Positions 1 through 11,287 of a stretch of DNA of 64,000 nt are shown in pieces. The position numbers and the translations under genes are program-made. The first letter of the stretch is position 1, and each line of letters starts with the position of its first letter. Origin of the DNA: Aristolochia californica (Eukaryota; Streptophyta; Magnoliopsida; Piperales; Aristolochiaceae); the NCBI GenBank assembly GCA_029961685.1, contig JARWKL010000008.1:36517430-36581429 (forward strand), given 5' to 3'. The notes under the pieces were generated by a model. The model did not search any database. It saw nothing but the letters and a program-made list of their open reading frames with translations, and was not told where the DNA came from.

Positions 1-190
1 TAGTTAAGGAAGGAAGTTTACAATGACTACAATGCCCTTAGGACTACAAGCTCTGAAAAGGAAAAGACATAAGTAGACATACATCATCCTTTTTAATTAC
101 AGCCTTTGTGTCATCCTTATCAGGAGACCATTAAATTACACCTTTTGCCATCTCCTTGATGTGGGGAAGGTATTTATCTTAATGCCTCTT
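1..190. repeat. Possible copia LTR scrap
   Basis: About 50 bases here (around 35-85) resemble the 3' LTR region near 7590-7640: both read as a variant of 'aatgcc-ttag-ctacaa' followed by 'agacataa'. This suggests an LTR fragment of the same copia family cut off by the window edge. The match is partial and no LTR end is visible, so the call is weak. Confidence 0.25.
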
Positions 191-1141
191 TGAGATGTCT
201 TCCTACAGGTACAAAGACTATAATACCCTCACTCACTTAAACTCAAACCTTTACAATTCCTACATTACACCTCCTAATTACATGAAACTTGCGCTAAATA
301 AACTCTCAAACATACTGAATAAGATAAGACTATACTTTGGAGGTGTCGACAATGAGACAATACCAAACTACCCTTTACAATGTTTTCTAACAAATTCTTG
401 TATTGAGTTATTTTCTTTTTCCTGAATTGGTTTCACAATTTGTACTTGATAATCTTCTATAGCTATTAAATAAGAAATTGGTTGTGTGGATTATTAGCTG
501 TTATATTGTGTAGCAAATAATGACAATGCATAAATGTATGAGCTACATGAAAAAATTCCCTCATAAAATGTAGGTTGAGGCCCATACACCTACATATATG
601 TGCTGCATACATCTTTATGGTTGTTCTTGGTGGGTTGAAGTTCTACTTTGCTACAGTTTTTGACATGCTCCACATCTCATGCTTGTTTGAGAGTAGGAGA
701 ACTTGTTGTAGGGAATATATCCACTATTGGAAAGTAACTGACTGTGGCTAGCTATATTAGGAGGAAACTATCTAACTCAAGTATAGATATTAGGGCAAAT
801 CTATGTCCATAAATTTCTGTTTAGTGGCCCTTTTATCAGTTCCGTGGCCCGTGTGCATTAATGTTTTCACTAGCTTGGTCTAGGTTGTCAGTTTAGGCCT
901 TGATATGATAGAGTGTTGATATTGTAAAAATTTCTCCTTTCAGTCATTGTACATGTGGTCTATATCTTAGCTTAGTTGCCTGAGAGTGAGAAAAGTTGTT
1001 GTGGAATATAATCCTATATTATTTTGAAGGTTTGAAAGATCCAGTGTTTAGTAGTTAGGAAGGTTACTCCTCACTTCAGTTAGTCACTCCAGGAGCAACT
1101 GTCCCAAAACCAATAGTTACACATGAATACCAAGTAAAATA
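191..1141. other. No gene recognised
   Basis: AT-rich sequence with only short chance open frames. I see no conserved motif, RNA gene or transposon end. It could be intron or 3' flank of a gene lying outside the window, but nothing proves it. Confidence 0.5.
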
Positions 1142-1683
1142 GATATATTAGTAGTAGATATGTTTTCTTTATTCAGAATGCTTCCCCTTTGCCAGGGCAA
1201 AATATTTTTTTTGTTATTGTGCACAATAAACTTTGGATATTTTTTTTATTATTATATATGTGAATATCTAGTAGAAGGGATATTTGAGTGGTAGATATGC
1301 TCTCTCTCATGTTATTATATTTCATCTGAATACTAGTCTTTCCTCCTTCTAAGGCTTAAGCAATCTGTATTTTCTAACTTCAGTGTGTCAAGAGGATGTT
1401 AGAGCTTGAAAGCTTTTTTCGATATATTGGTAGTAGAAATGTTTTCTTTATTCACACTGCTTCCCTTTGCTGGGGCAGAATATTTGTTTGTCATTGTGCA
1501 TAATAAATTGTTATTTATGTCAATATCTAGTTGAATGGATATTTCAGTAGTAGATATGCTCTCTCTCGTGTTATTGTATTTTACCTGAATAGTAGTCTGG
1601 CCTCTCTTCTATGGCTTAAACAATCCATATTTTCAAACTTCACTGGGTCAAGAGGATGCTAGAGCTAGTAAGCTTTTTCTGCC
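1142..1683. repeat. Tandem duplication, period about 279 bp
   Basis: Two adjacent diverged copies begin at about 1142 and 1421. Both open with gatatatt-gtagta, and both contain 'tgttttctttattca', 'ggatatttnagt-gtagatatgctctctct', 'aagaggatg-tagagct' and end in 'agcttttt'. Many substitutions and small indels separate them, so the duplication is old. No coding potential is seen in either copy. Confidence 0.8.
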
Positions 1684-3689
1684 ATTACCCATTGAACAGT
1701 ATGTGTTTTGTGTGTAAATTGGATTACTATAGCTTGCTCTCAAGAAAATCATTTACTCCCACACTTGCGGCTACTCCGTTTGTTCTGTGAGGAAAGAAAT
1801 GGAACTCCAGATTGGATAACAACTCCTTTTCCCTCTTCCATGTCTTTTATTTATCCTTTCTTTTTATCTTTCTTTCTTCTCCTCCATATTGTGAAAAATC
1901 GTTTTAAGAGTTCAAACTAACCATAAAAGTATTTTTTGCTGGTAGGAGCGTTTTTCGTAAAAAATATTTTTCAGTTGTATGCTGTGGATAAACTAAACTC
2001 CTTCCTGTGCAGGTATGGTGGTGTGTGGCTGATAACACGTTGTGGTTCCCTTATGAAAAATGATTACAATCTTCATGAATGGAATCTTTGTTTATTCATC
2101 CTGGTGGCCTATGGCATAATTTTTCGTATGATTGCCTTCTTTTGTATGGTCACCTTCCAGAAGAAGTGATTTTTTTTACGCAAATTTTGGTGTACAAAAA
2201 GGAGAAAGGTGTTGCCATTTTGATGTGATCACAAGGTAAGAGCTCTCAAATGAGTTGGAGAAAAACAATTATAGTTTTTAGGTGCCCCGACGGTGGAGCT
2301 CTATCAATTTTTTCCCAAGGGTTATTGCCCTTGATAGTAGAAGTGTTTTGGTTAAGGCTTGAAAGAGTATGTACGAAGCAAACAATCTTCACAAATAGGC
2401 AAATGTATCAATGCAGGGATTAGATGGGGAGAGAGTTTAAATGCAATCACATCATTGTGGGGGCGTTGGGATTAATTTTGGGGTTGCCAAACTTTTCTTG
2501 TTACCGTCTCTAACAGAAATGAGTATTGACTTGATTATAACTGAGTACAATGAGCTTCTATTTATAATAAATATTATAATAAAAACTACATTTTTCCTAG
2601 TTACATCTGAAGTCAAATACCAAAAGATAAGTCTTACAATAATTTAATATTCTGGTTACATAAAATTTAATTACTATAACACGTGAAATTCTTCATCTTA
2701 GATTGTTCTTCTTGTAGTGATAACAACACTTATACATGAATTCCTGAAGGAGGTGCAACCACTATAACACTCACAAATTTTTACGTTTGCAAAAAAATTG
2801 AAGAAGATGTATATCAAATCAATAAAGTAATGAAAGTGACCAGACTTGATTCAGTTTACAGAATTTTTCATACTTCTCCTTCCATTTTTTTCCCTCGAAG
2901 TTGTGAGGTTTTCGACAATGATCTCAACTTGAAACAATAAAAAAATACTATAATAATTATCTCCTCTAATTAATGTGTTCCAAGTATAAGTACTTGATCA
3001 AATTCAAACTCGAAAAATAAAAAAATATGGGGGAAAGAGTCAAAACCAAAGGGCACCAATAAAAACCCAAGTACAAGTACTTAATACCCGTTACACAAAG
3101 GACATCGCTAAAAACCCAAAGGACACCAATAAAAAAATTCCATGAACTTAACAACACCCATTATATAAAAAGGATCAACCGAAGTAGGACACAAGAGGTT
3201 GGCCTAAAAGGGAACCTATGACCTCAAGGGAACTTTTGGGAGGTACAAATATTTTTTTGGAGTTGACGATGTAGAAGATACGCAACCAATGCAGATAAGA
3301 AAATCTATACAAGAGAGGATACCTTGAATAAAATCACCCGAAGGGATCCCCCCTCAAACCAAAAATAGTAATTTTATTAAAATTTGAATCCAAGCCAGAT
3401 AAGAGAAAATTGATCTGGACCTATACCCGAATCAGATCTATTTTTTCCTAAACTCCAACAAGAAATCCATCTATATTTCACAATGTGCCAAGAATTCATT
3501 GAATCCTTCCATAAGGCTTGGATACTTACTAAGAATATCACCTATCAAACTTTGCAATTCTGATCGAGATATAATTTTTGTGTTGTAAATATGGAGGAAC
3601 CTCAAGAACTCTTGGTAAGTATCGGGATTTTGTAACTTCTCCTTAACCTTCTCACAATCTAAACAGGAGAAGTACTAGGATAAGTATTA
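1684..3689. other. Intergenic or intronic, nothing recognised
   Basis: Two kilobases without a recognisable gene. The short frames at 1708-1920, 1936-2169 and 2441-2647 show no known domain. The stretch 2980-3180 has a repeated theme (caagtataagtactt and 'aaaacccaa-g-acacc-aata') indicating small local duplications. There is no LTR end or terminal inverted repeat that I can support. Confidence 0.4.
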
Positions 3690-3828
3690 GATAAGCTTCC
3701 TTGGTCGGTGGGCCTTCTCCTTGGTCGATGGGCCTTCTCCTTGGTCGGTGGGCCTTGAACCCATCTTCTACCTCTATTGGATGTGTAGGCCTTCTTTGGT
3801 CGTGTAGGCTTGGGCCCATATTTCAATA
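3690..3828 (-). mobile_element. LTR fragment of the non-autonomous copia-derived family
   Basis: The segment matches the outer part of the LTRs at 33.3-33.4, 36.0-36.1, 47.5-47.6 and 54.3 kb: 'gggcctt-aaccc-tctt', 'ttggatgtgtaggcctt', 'gtcgtg-aggcttgggccca'. It ends in 'ttcaata', equivalent to the LTR end 'ttccaaca'. A 20-bp unit (ttggtcggtgggccttctcc) is repeated three times in tandem at 3701, 3721 and 3741, which the other copies lack. The inner half of the LTR is missing. Confidence 0.7.
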
Positions 3829-4300
3829 TTAATTATTTAAAACATTAATATTGTTAATAATTAAAATTTAATGCTTGATATTAGTATTATATTAAATACT
3901 TAATGCTATTATACTCATTAACTATTAAAATAAATTATTATCATAAAATTTATCGATTATTATGCCTATTTTGTTGTTAATTAGTTGACAAATATATTAG
4001 TAATCGATTGATAAATATAATAATAATAATATTAATAACAACAATACACCCTTTTTATGAATCTAAAATATATTAATTTTATGTTAATTGATAATCTCAA
4101 AACATATCCCTAAATCAATAATAAAATATTTACATAACGGCCACTTGATGAAGAGGGTTATCTAAGTTAAGCTTAATGTTTTTTATTTGCCTACGTTTAT
4201 TTAAGATTTGTAGGGATTAAAAATTTAGATCCGAAGTGCCTAAACCCTGGAAATGGTCCAGGTATTCTGGTAATTGTTTTCATGATCAGGCCTTCTGTTC
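3829..4300. other. AT-rich spacer upstream of RPL27
   Basis: Strongly AT-rich sequence between the LTR scrap and the RPL27 promoter, with runs such as 'taataataatatta'. No gene or transposon end is seen. The promoter-proximal part (about 4200-4300) contains 'aaaccctgg', a possible second telo-box-like element. Confidence 0.4.
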
Positions 4301-4406
4301 AGAATCTTTCTCCTATTTAACTTCGTTAAATCCTCGATAGCTAGGGTTTCTTAGCTCCAACTCGAGAGTCAGAAAAGGGTAGGCAGAGCTCGAGCGAGCG
4401 GCGAAG
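4301..4406 (+). promoter_or_regulatory. RPL27: RPL27 core promoter and 5' leader with telo-box
   Basis: Just upstream of the eL27 start codon lies a reverse-oriented telo-box (TAGGGTTT at 4342-4349, AAACCCTA on the other strand). This element is common in promoters of plant ribosomal protein genes. A weak TATA-like stretch (ctatttaa) sits at 4313-4320. The transcription start is not visible from sequence alone. The link to growth-coordinated expression is inference from the element family. Confidence 0.55.
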
Positions 4407-4814
4407 ATGGTGAAGTTCCTGAAGCCCAACAAAGCTGTTGTCATGTTGCAGGGTCGCTTTGCCGGCAGAAAGGCGGTGATCGTCCGATCGTTCGACGATG
4501 GCACCAGGGACAGGCCGTATGGGCACTGCCTTGTTGCCGGTATTTCCAAGTATCCGAAGAAGGTGATTCGCAAGGACTCCGCGAAGAAAACAGCTAAGAA
4601 GTCGAGGGTCAAGGCCTTCGTCCGGTTGGTTAACTACAGCCATATAATGCCCACCCGTTACACCCTCGATGTCGATCTCAAGGACGTTGTATCTCTCGAT
4701 GTTCTCCAGTCGCGGGACAAGAAGGTTACTGCGCTAAAGGAAGCCAAAGCCAAGTTCGAGGAGAGGTTTAAGACGGGAAAGAACAGATGGTTCTTTACTA
4801 AGCTCAGGTTCTAG
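4407..4814 (+). CDS. RPL27: 60S ribosomal protein L27 (eL27)
   Basis: The product is eL27, a structural protein of the cytosolic large ribosomal subunit. The frame encodes 135 residues, the usual length of plant eL27, and begins [14 protein letters not shown], typical of the family. An N-terminal KOW-type RNA-binding segment covers roughly residues 5-40 (including [11 protein letters not shown]), and the chain ends [11 protein letters not shown], as in plant eL27. It is rich in Lys and Arg. There is no intron, frameshift or internal stop, and it stands out from its surroundings by even, GC-balanced codon use. The start is set by the first ATG after a purine-rich leader (gcggcgaag-ATG) and by family length. 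Neighbours on both sides are transposon debris, so it is a solitary gene. A retrocopy is possible, but no poly(A) tract or flanking target duplication is seen and a telo-box promoter is present, so a functional gene is the best reading. Confidence 0.97.
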   Translation: MVKFLKPNKAVVMLQGRFAGRKAVIVRSFDDGTRDRPYGHCLVAGISKYPKKVIRKDSAKKTAKKSRVKAFVRLVNYSHIMPTRYTLDVDLKDVVSLDVLQSRDKKVTALKEAKAKFEERFKTGKNRWFFTKLRF

Positions 4815-5524
4815 ACCCCAAGACGAGAAGAGTAGGTTATTTTCGTGTTCACTTTATTGAATACCTCTTGGATTTGTTTGATAATTTTGTTTTAAAATCC
4901 CTTCAAGGGATTTTGTCGGATGCTTTAGTGAGACCTATTAAACGAACGAATCGAACTCCGAAATGGGTTCCATGTTAGTTTTTAATGATGATATCAGTTC
5001 TTCTTGGAATTGCTTACTTCCTTATAGCTGCACGTTGCTTGTGGTGCGTATAGATTCCTGTCACGGTTTCCTTCCGGTTTAATAATTAGTTGCGGTCGCC
5101 TTATTTTGCCGAAGGGGCCTGTTGATATGATTTCTGCGTCTATTACAATGTTGTCTATGAATATTGTATCCAGGATAATCTTGTCTCCTGTGGCTTGGAT
5201 ATTGTTAGCAAATGTTTAACTTTTGGAAATCCTTCCTCACTAAGACGTTGATTTGATATGACCAATGGGAGCACTTCCGGTTATTGTGTGGGTTACTGTC
5301 TTTGTTAGTCTTGCAATGTGCTTATCTTCCTGGGAAATTTTTGGTCTCAAGAAATTTTTTATTTTAGAGTTCGGTAACTGATGCTTGTATTGGAGGCTTA
5401 CATTTGGATGGGCTAGTGCACACAGAAAGTGAGAACTTAAGGAAGAGAAAATGAATGTTTTCTTGGTTAACGGGTTTGAATCTTTAGATAGGTAAGGTTA
5501 GTGCTTAAGTCCGTGTTTTTATCG
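4815..5524 (+). other. RPL27 3' region and spacer
   Basis: Sequence downstream of the eL27 stop probably includes the 3' UTR. A short inverted repeat (aatccctt-caagggatt) lies near 4897-4914. No exact poly(A) site can be fixed. The remainder shows no gene. Confidence 0.4.
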
Positions 5525-5842
5525 TTACATCTATGTTTGAGGCACCCTTGAATTTTTTTTTCCTATTCCGTGTTATCCAATAGTTCTTGCACAGTGAGAG
5601 GGTCCTAGATCATTTAGTTAACATTGATTTATGCTTTGTTTTGTGTGGACTGAACTATATATGTTAGGCAATTGTAGGGACACTTACATCTATGTTTGAG
5701 GCACCCTTGAATGTTTTTTTCCTATTCTGTGTTGTCCAAGAGTTCTTTCACAGTGACAGGGTCCTAGGTTATTTAGTTAACATTGATTTATGCTTTGTTT
5801 TGTTGGAACTGAACTATTTATGTTAGGTAATTGTAGGGACAC
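5525..5842. repeat. Tandem duplication, period 159 bp
   Basis: Two head-to-tail copies start at 5525 and 5684. Each runs from 'ttacatctatgtttgaggc' through 'cagtgaNagggtcctag' and 'taacattgatttatgcttt' to 'aattgtagggac'. They differ by roughly 15-20 bases, so the duplication is fairly recent but not new. It has no coding potential. Confidence 0.9.
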
Positions 5843-7300
5843 TTGATTGAGAGATATTTTCTACCCTGTTCAGTTTGATGGTGTCCATCGATTCCCATTT
5901 ATAGGTTCCAAAACATTTATTCCCGTTCATTTTGTTATTTAGTGGAATAAGTTGTAAAGACATAAGGAAATTGGTATTCATATTCTAAGCAGCAAATTGC
6001 TGTGAAATAGTTCAGACATAGGAATGGTGCTTGTACATAATTGTTTAAGTTTAAAGGTGCGTGGAACTTGGATTTTTAGTGTCTCGATTGAATGTGGATG
6101 TCTGAACTATGTGAAGTTTTATGGCCTTTGCATATCTGGCATCTTTTGATGATGTTTTCTTACTCCGGAGGTTTTTTCTTAAACATTTTTGATTTGTTTG
6201 GCTTCTTTTTTGAACTACAATTGCATGGCTCAAATAGAGGTTTTTTCTGAGTGGGATTTGAAGTTGTTTGATTTAGATACTGTAATTTTTCAATCTTTCT
6301 GTTCATTCCCTCACAGTGTGAGAATGTTTTCTTAAATACTTAAATTTTTTCACTTCATTTGCATCATTTTGCTGTCCAACTGGTGCCAGATCTTACACTT
6401 GGACATCTGGTTCTGTGTGCTAAGTGGTTTAAAATTCTTTCTTGTTTTAGGACTGAATGATTTTCTGTGGTGTTATTTGTAAAACTTATTTTACAAATAA
6501 GAGGTGTGAAAGTGATCTCGGCCAGTCCGTTGGTCTTGGACTACAGCATCATATTAATCTCTTTCTAAGGCATGAACTTGTGAAGATGCTTATCTCTTTT
6601 TTGTTGCCCCTCCCCTGCTGTTGTCTGTTGATGGATGTAGCTTCTTGGATTGAGGGTGATAATCGGTTGGGTTGGCGTGTTTGTCTGAGTAGTAAGGTTT
6701 CTTATGTATAGTAGGAGCCTGAATATGTAAGGCTCGAAGAGAAGAAATCTCTCCAGTTAAAGCCACGTGGGGGTTCTTATCTTCTCCAATTGAAGGGTTT
6801 CTATCCTTCTCCAAGTAGGTTCTACCCTTGTCAAAGACAAACCCAACTTCGTTTTCAATCTTTTCGTCCTTATTTACCTCCAGTCATGTAGAGTGTTAAG
6901 TGTTCTATAAGTAGCTCTAGAGAAGGTTGCATTAATGGAGTGATTTACTTACCTATGTGGGGAGGACCTTATTATGCTCTCTATTACTTGCTTTTTAGGG
7001 TCATTATAAACATGGTATTTTTAAAGGATTAAATATGTATTTTATTATTTTCCTGTTTAATTACCTGTTTACTCGTGTGCACGGCTTGTAACCATGTAAA
7101 CAGACGGAATCGAGATACTTTAAACCAAATATATTCGAAATACCAAAATGGTAATCGGCATAGTAGATACACTTTGCATTTTTGGTTTCCAAAAGTGCCG
7201 CAACTCTAGAGGAGGATTGTTTCCTATTCAAATGTCTCGTCTTTCCCTAAAGTGCCCTAGTTATTTGAGAAGTCTTTCTCCCTCGTCCCTCCCTATTTGA
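5843..7300. other. No gene recognised
   Basis: Downstream spacer of RPL27 up to the first copia LTR. Frames at 6051-6233, 6457-6711 and 6590-6814 have no recognisable domain and overlap each other on opposite strands, as chance frames do. No transposon termini were found. Confidence 0.4.
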
Positions 7301-7756
7301 GAAAATTCTATATCAAAACTCTAGATTTTTTTTCTCCGCAAGTCTTACATAACTCTTACAATAAGAAGTTTCACAAAATTATTGTAGAATTTAGGATCCT
7401 ATGAAAAGAACTTTAGATCAACGAGGAATCGAAGAAGAAGAAAAGAGAAAAAGAGAGGAGAAGGACATAGAAGGAGAGAATTTGGATTAAGGGAAGAAGA
7501 ATGAGGGAGGTTGGATGAATTTCAGGAAAAAGAGGAGATGACTTCAATGTTCTACCTTTCAGCCAATGTCTTTATTTATAGTTTCATAATGCCTTTAGAG
7601 CTACAACTTGATAAACCAAAAGACATAAAAAGAACACGTATTCATATCTATCTTTGTGCCATTTTGATGGAAAGTGTCATATTTTACCCATATGCCACTC
7701 CTTTGATTTGTGGGCTTTTAATCTTGAGTTTATGAGCTTGAGCCCATTTTCCAATA
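7300..7756 (-). repeat. 3' LTR of copia-1
   Basis: The inner boundary is clear: 'ttttccaata' at 7747-7756 lies directly beside the complemented polypurine tract. The outer boundary near 7.3 kb is approximate because no 5' LTR remains for comparison. The segment is purine-rich on the plus strand around 7420-7510. On the minus strand the LTR begins TATTGGAAAATGGGC, related to TGTTGGAAGATGGGC of the elements at 33-36 kb. Confidence 0.6.
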
Positions 7757-7763
7757 CTCCCCC

Positions 7764-8321
7764 TCAAGTTAGAGGAGAAAATACATCATAAATACCTAAT
7801 TTGCCACATATAAAGGATAAGATTTTAGATGTAACTGGTTTAGTGAGAATATCAACTACTTGCTCTTGAGATGAAACATGTTTGAAGGAGATTATTCCTG
7901 TTTGAAACTTCTCCCGTATAAAGTGACAATTCACCTCAATATGATCAGTTCTTGCATGGAAGACTGGATTTGAAGTAATCTGAATGGCTAATTGGTTATC
8001 ACAATGCAGCCCCATGGAACCTCCTTTATAGAATCCTAATTCGGTAAAAAAGGTCTTGAACCATAAGAGTTCACTAACTGTGTGGGTCATAGTTCTGTAT
8101 TCTGTTTTAGCGTTAGATTTTGCAACCACATTTTGCTTCTTACTTTTCCATGTAACCAAGTTTCCCCTAACAAAAGTGTAATATCCTAATGTAGATTTCC
8201 TATCATCAGGTGATCTAGCCCAATCTATATCTGAGAAGCCTTCTATGTTAAAGTGCCCATGTCTTTTATATAGCAATTCTCTTCTTGGAGCTCTTTTTAG
8301 GTATCGTAATATTCTCTCCAA
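7764..8321 (-). pseudogene. copia-1 RNase H
   Basis: This is the C-terminal part of a copia polyprotein. The frame opens with the conserved ILRYLKRAP leader and holds FSDIDWARSPDDRKSTLGY, the GVKKNQ-like segment WKSKKQNVVAKSNAKTEY, LHCDNQLAIQI and HIEVNCHFIREK. These match the copia RNase H consensus, with the acidic positions mostly kept. It ends CGKLGIYDVFSPLT, the usual copia pol terminus, a few codons from the polypurine tract. The frame is open but is cut off from the reverse transcriptase upstream by stops at about 8322-8447. Confidence 0.9.
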
Positions 8322-8447
8322 GGCCTACCAATGGGTAATTTGTGGTTTGTGCATGAATTGATTCACCACCTTACAACATATGATCTGTCTAGCCTAGTTA
8401 CCGTAAGATAGACCAGTTTTCCCATAAGTCTTTGATATTAACCAATA

Positions 8448-9507
8448 TCAACATCTTCTCCTGTCATGACACACAATTTTACATTTGTATCCATGTGTGT
8501 CAACTAGTCGACAACCCTTTATTCCTATTTCTTTAAGGGGATCTAAGATATATTTTCGCTGAGATAATATTATCTCATGTTTGGATTGATGAATTTCTAT
8601 ATCCAAAAAATATTTAAGCATACCAAAATCTTTAGTTTTGAATTCCTGACATATCATATTTTTCACTTCTTGTATGCTATGAGCATCATCACCAATTAAG
8701 ATAATATCATCAACATATACATCCAATAATATTTTCCCTTTGACAGTATCTTTAAAATATACTGAATGATCGACCAAGCACCAATGAAAACCAAAACTTA
8801 GAAGAGTTAAATTTATCAAACCAAGCCCATGGGGACTGTTTAAGTCCATATAAAGATTTTTTTAGCCAGCATACTGACTCCCCCTCAACCACATAACCTG
8901 GTGGTTGAACTATATAAATTTCCTCACGTATATCACCATTTGAGAAAGCGTTTTTGACATCGGGTTGATATACGAGCCATGTTGAGTTAGCAGCAATAGA
9001 TAAAATGATACGTACCAAATTCAATTTTGCAATGGGAGAAAAGGTCTCCTCATAATCGATCCCATAACACTGAGTGTAACCTTTAGCAACGGGTCGAGCT
9101 TTAAGACGAGCAATCGACCCATCCGAGTTATGTTTCATAAAAAACACCCATTTACAACCGACCAATCTTTTTCCTTTTGGGAGCGATGTTAAGGACCAAG
9201 TTTGATTTTCATATAAGACGTGCATTTCTTCATCCATAGCCGTCTTCCATCCTAGATGTTTCATGGCCTCTTGATAGGACTGTGGAATGGAAGTAGAAGA
9301 AAGAGATACAAGGAACTGAGAGCACTCGAAAGACAAGCGATGGTGAGACATAAAATTGGAGATAAGGTGAGAAGTAGTACAAGAACGATGCTCCTTTCTT
9401 AAAGCAATAGGCCGCGTATCAAATTCAGGCCCAAACATAGGAGGAGAAGGACTTACCTCTGATGGATCCGACAGAGGGTTGAGTAATATCAACATTAAAA
9501 GACACAA
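8448..9507 (-). pseudogene. copia-1 reverse transcriptase
   Basis: Two overlapping minus-strand frames (8752-9507 and 8448-8849) together give a copia reverse transcriptase. The first has the linker WKTAMDEEMHVLYENQTW, then VGCKWVF, LKARPVAKGYTQ, FSPIAK and [14 protein letters not shown]. The second carries the catalytic YVDDIILIG box and DFGMLKYFLDIEI. A frameshift near 8.8 kb separates them, and the 3' frame ends early, before the RNase H. The YVDD box is intact, so loss of function here is through frame breaks rather than catalytic substitution. Confidence 0.9.
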
Positions 9508-9643
9508 GCGAACAAGGAGTGGTAGGAGGAAATGTCAATCCTGAAGGAGCATCATGGGAAGAGTTGGAGGTATCCACAAAGAAGGTCACATCCTGAGATA
9601 CAAGCATCCTCCGAAGGGTAGGATTGTAACAGACATATCATTT

Positions 9644-10160
9644 CTAGGTGCAAAAGTACCCAAAAAAAATACACCTCATAGACCGAGGATCAAGTTTATT
9701 CTTTTGTAGTGAAGTAACATGAACAAAACATGTACATCCAAAAATTTTAAGAGGAAGAGAAAAATGATCTTCAACATCAAATAAAATAGAGTAAAGAGTT
9801 TTATTATGAAGAACTGATGAAGGTAACCTATCGATAAGAAAACATGTCGTAAGTATAACATGATGCCAATAAAAGTAGGGTACCTTCATGGAGTAGAGGA
9901 GGCCCCGAGCAACTTCAAGAAGGTGATGATTCTTCCTTTCAACAATACATTTTTGTTGAGGGGTATAGGCACACAATGTTTGATTGATAAGCTCATTATC
10001 CTCACAAAATGATTTGAACTTACTAGACAAAGGATTTGAATTTTCTTCCTAAATTATGTCAATACCATAGCATGAAAATTTTTAGACATAGGAAGAATTT
10101 TTTAACATTCTTTAAATAAATATAACGAAGTCACTCGGGTAAAATCATCAACAAAAGTAA
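9644..10160 (-). pseudogene. copia-1 integrase fragment
   Basis: The minus-strand frame 9644-10030 encodes the C-terminal half of a copia integrase core: FKSFCEDNELINQTLCAYTPQQ followed by VERKNHHLLEVARGLL, equivalent to the QQNGVAERKNRHLLE signature containing the third catalytic residue. It continues FGCTCFVHV, the conserved copia segment after the core. The N-terminal integrase part is broken by a stop at about 10.03 kb and is read in other frames up to about 10.16 kb. Confidence 0.85.
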
Positions 10161-10168
10161 CGAAGTAT

Positions 10169-10543
10169 TTAACTTGAGAAATGTTTGAGAGACATAAAGG
10201 GTCCCCATACATCAGAGTGTATTAATGCAAAAAGACTAGCGCTTGTAGCTATAAGACGAGGAGGATATGTACTCCGAATGTGTTTACTTAATTGACAAGT
10301 CTCACAATTGAAAGTAGAAAGTGATTTTAAAGACAGAAGTAAATGACGAAGTGAAGAGGTAGACGAATGACTAACCCGATTGTGCCAAAGTTGGTCCTCG
10401 AATGGAGTGGATGATAGAGCAGGTAATGGTTGAAGAGTCAAGTAATACATGCCCGCCTTTTCATAGCCGCCACCAATCACCCGCTTCGTAGTTAGATCCT
10501 GAAATGTACAAGAAGACGGCGAGAAGGCGATAGAACAATTCAA
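10169..10543 (-). pseudogene. copia-1 GAG-pre-integrase domain
   Basis: The 124-codon frame contains LWHNRVSHSSTSSLRHLL, then CETCQLSKHIRSTYPPR, the His-Cys zinc-binding pre-integrase region of copia polyproteins, and LIHSDVWGP, the start of the integrase core with its first catalytic Asp. Stops separate it from protease upstream and from the rest of integrase downstream. Confidence 0.85.
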
Positions 10544-10608
10544 CCGTTTTTTTTTTAATTGACTAACTGATATAAATTTAAAGGAAATTGAGGGGCAAAC
10601 AAAATATC

Positions 10609-11080
10609 TTAAAGAGGAATAGAAGATGTGAGAGAGGAGGAACCCTTGCTAAGTACTTTGGTTTGGGTACCATTAGCAGTAGTAATAAATTTTTGAGGAA
10701 GACATGAAGATAATGAATGAAACATGTGTTTGTTACCTAACAGATGTTCGGAGGCTCCAAGGTCGATGATCCAAGAAGATGAGGATGAAGATGAATAAAG
10801 CATACCTTAGGTAATAATGGTAGCAGCAGTAGGTAACGGAGGAATGGAGAACTCCATTAAGGACTTTATCTTTTGAAATAAGGCATAGTCTTTAGCAGTG
10901 AGAGTCACATTCCTGGAGTGGGAGTCAGCCTTTTCTTCCAGTTTCTCAACATTAATAGAGAATGGGTTAGCTGTGGCCCAATTAAGCTTACCATAAAGTT
11001 TCCAACATGTTTCCACAAGGTGGTTTTGACCACCACAGTAAGTGCAAAGTCGAGGCTCAATACAAAAGTTGTGTTGAGTG
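10609..11080 (-). pseudogene. copia-1 gag end and protease
   Basis: The frame 10609-10803 contains WIIDLGASEHLLGNKHMF, matching the copia protease WI-DSGA-H motif, but the serine after the catalytic Asp is Leu (DLGA). Just upstream, at about 11010-11060, the gag zinc knuckle reads CTYCGGQNHLVETC (CX2CX4HX4C), continuing into CWKLYGKLNWA as in many plant copia gags. The gag body upstream is lost at the junction with the neighbouring element. Confidence 0.85.
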
Positions 11081-11287
11081 CATCAAAGAGAAACAAACAA
11101 ACGCTAGAAATTAGGTGTCGAAAGAGTTACAGACGTCCATTCCCTACAACTTCATGGAGTGGACAAAAGTACTTCATTATGTTCATAAATAATTACTCTA
11201 GTCGCTAAAGGTTTTATTCAAAAGGAAGACATAAACTATAAATAGACTTTCTCTCTGGTATCTTCGAAAGACACTTTTAGAACAATA

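Larger units (their letters stand above)
7300..11095 (-). mobile_element. Ty1/copia retrotransposon, 5'-truncated and decayed (copia-1)
   Basis: Read on the minus strand, the element runs from a gag zinc knuckle (about 11.0 kb) through protease (about 10.75), GAG-pre-integrase (10.4), integrase (9.6-10.0), reverse transcriptase (8.45-9.4) and RNase H (7.76-8.32) to a polypurine tract (7757-7775 as its complement, ctccccctcaagttagagg) and a 3' LTR. The order PR-IN-RT-RH defines Ty1/copia. The gag N-terminus, primer-binding site and 5' LTR are missing where it abuts the plus-strand copia at about 11.1 kb. Every domain carries stops or frameshifts, so it cannot be autonomous. The pol end and LTR start resemble the non-autonomous elements at 33-36 and 47-54 kb. 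Confidence 0.9.

Noticed and set aside
4313..4643. Two minus-strand frames across RPL27
   Set aside because: They are shadows of the conserved eL27 coding region.
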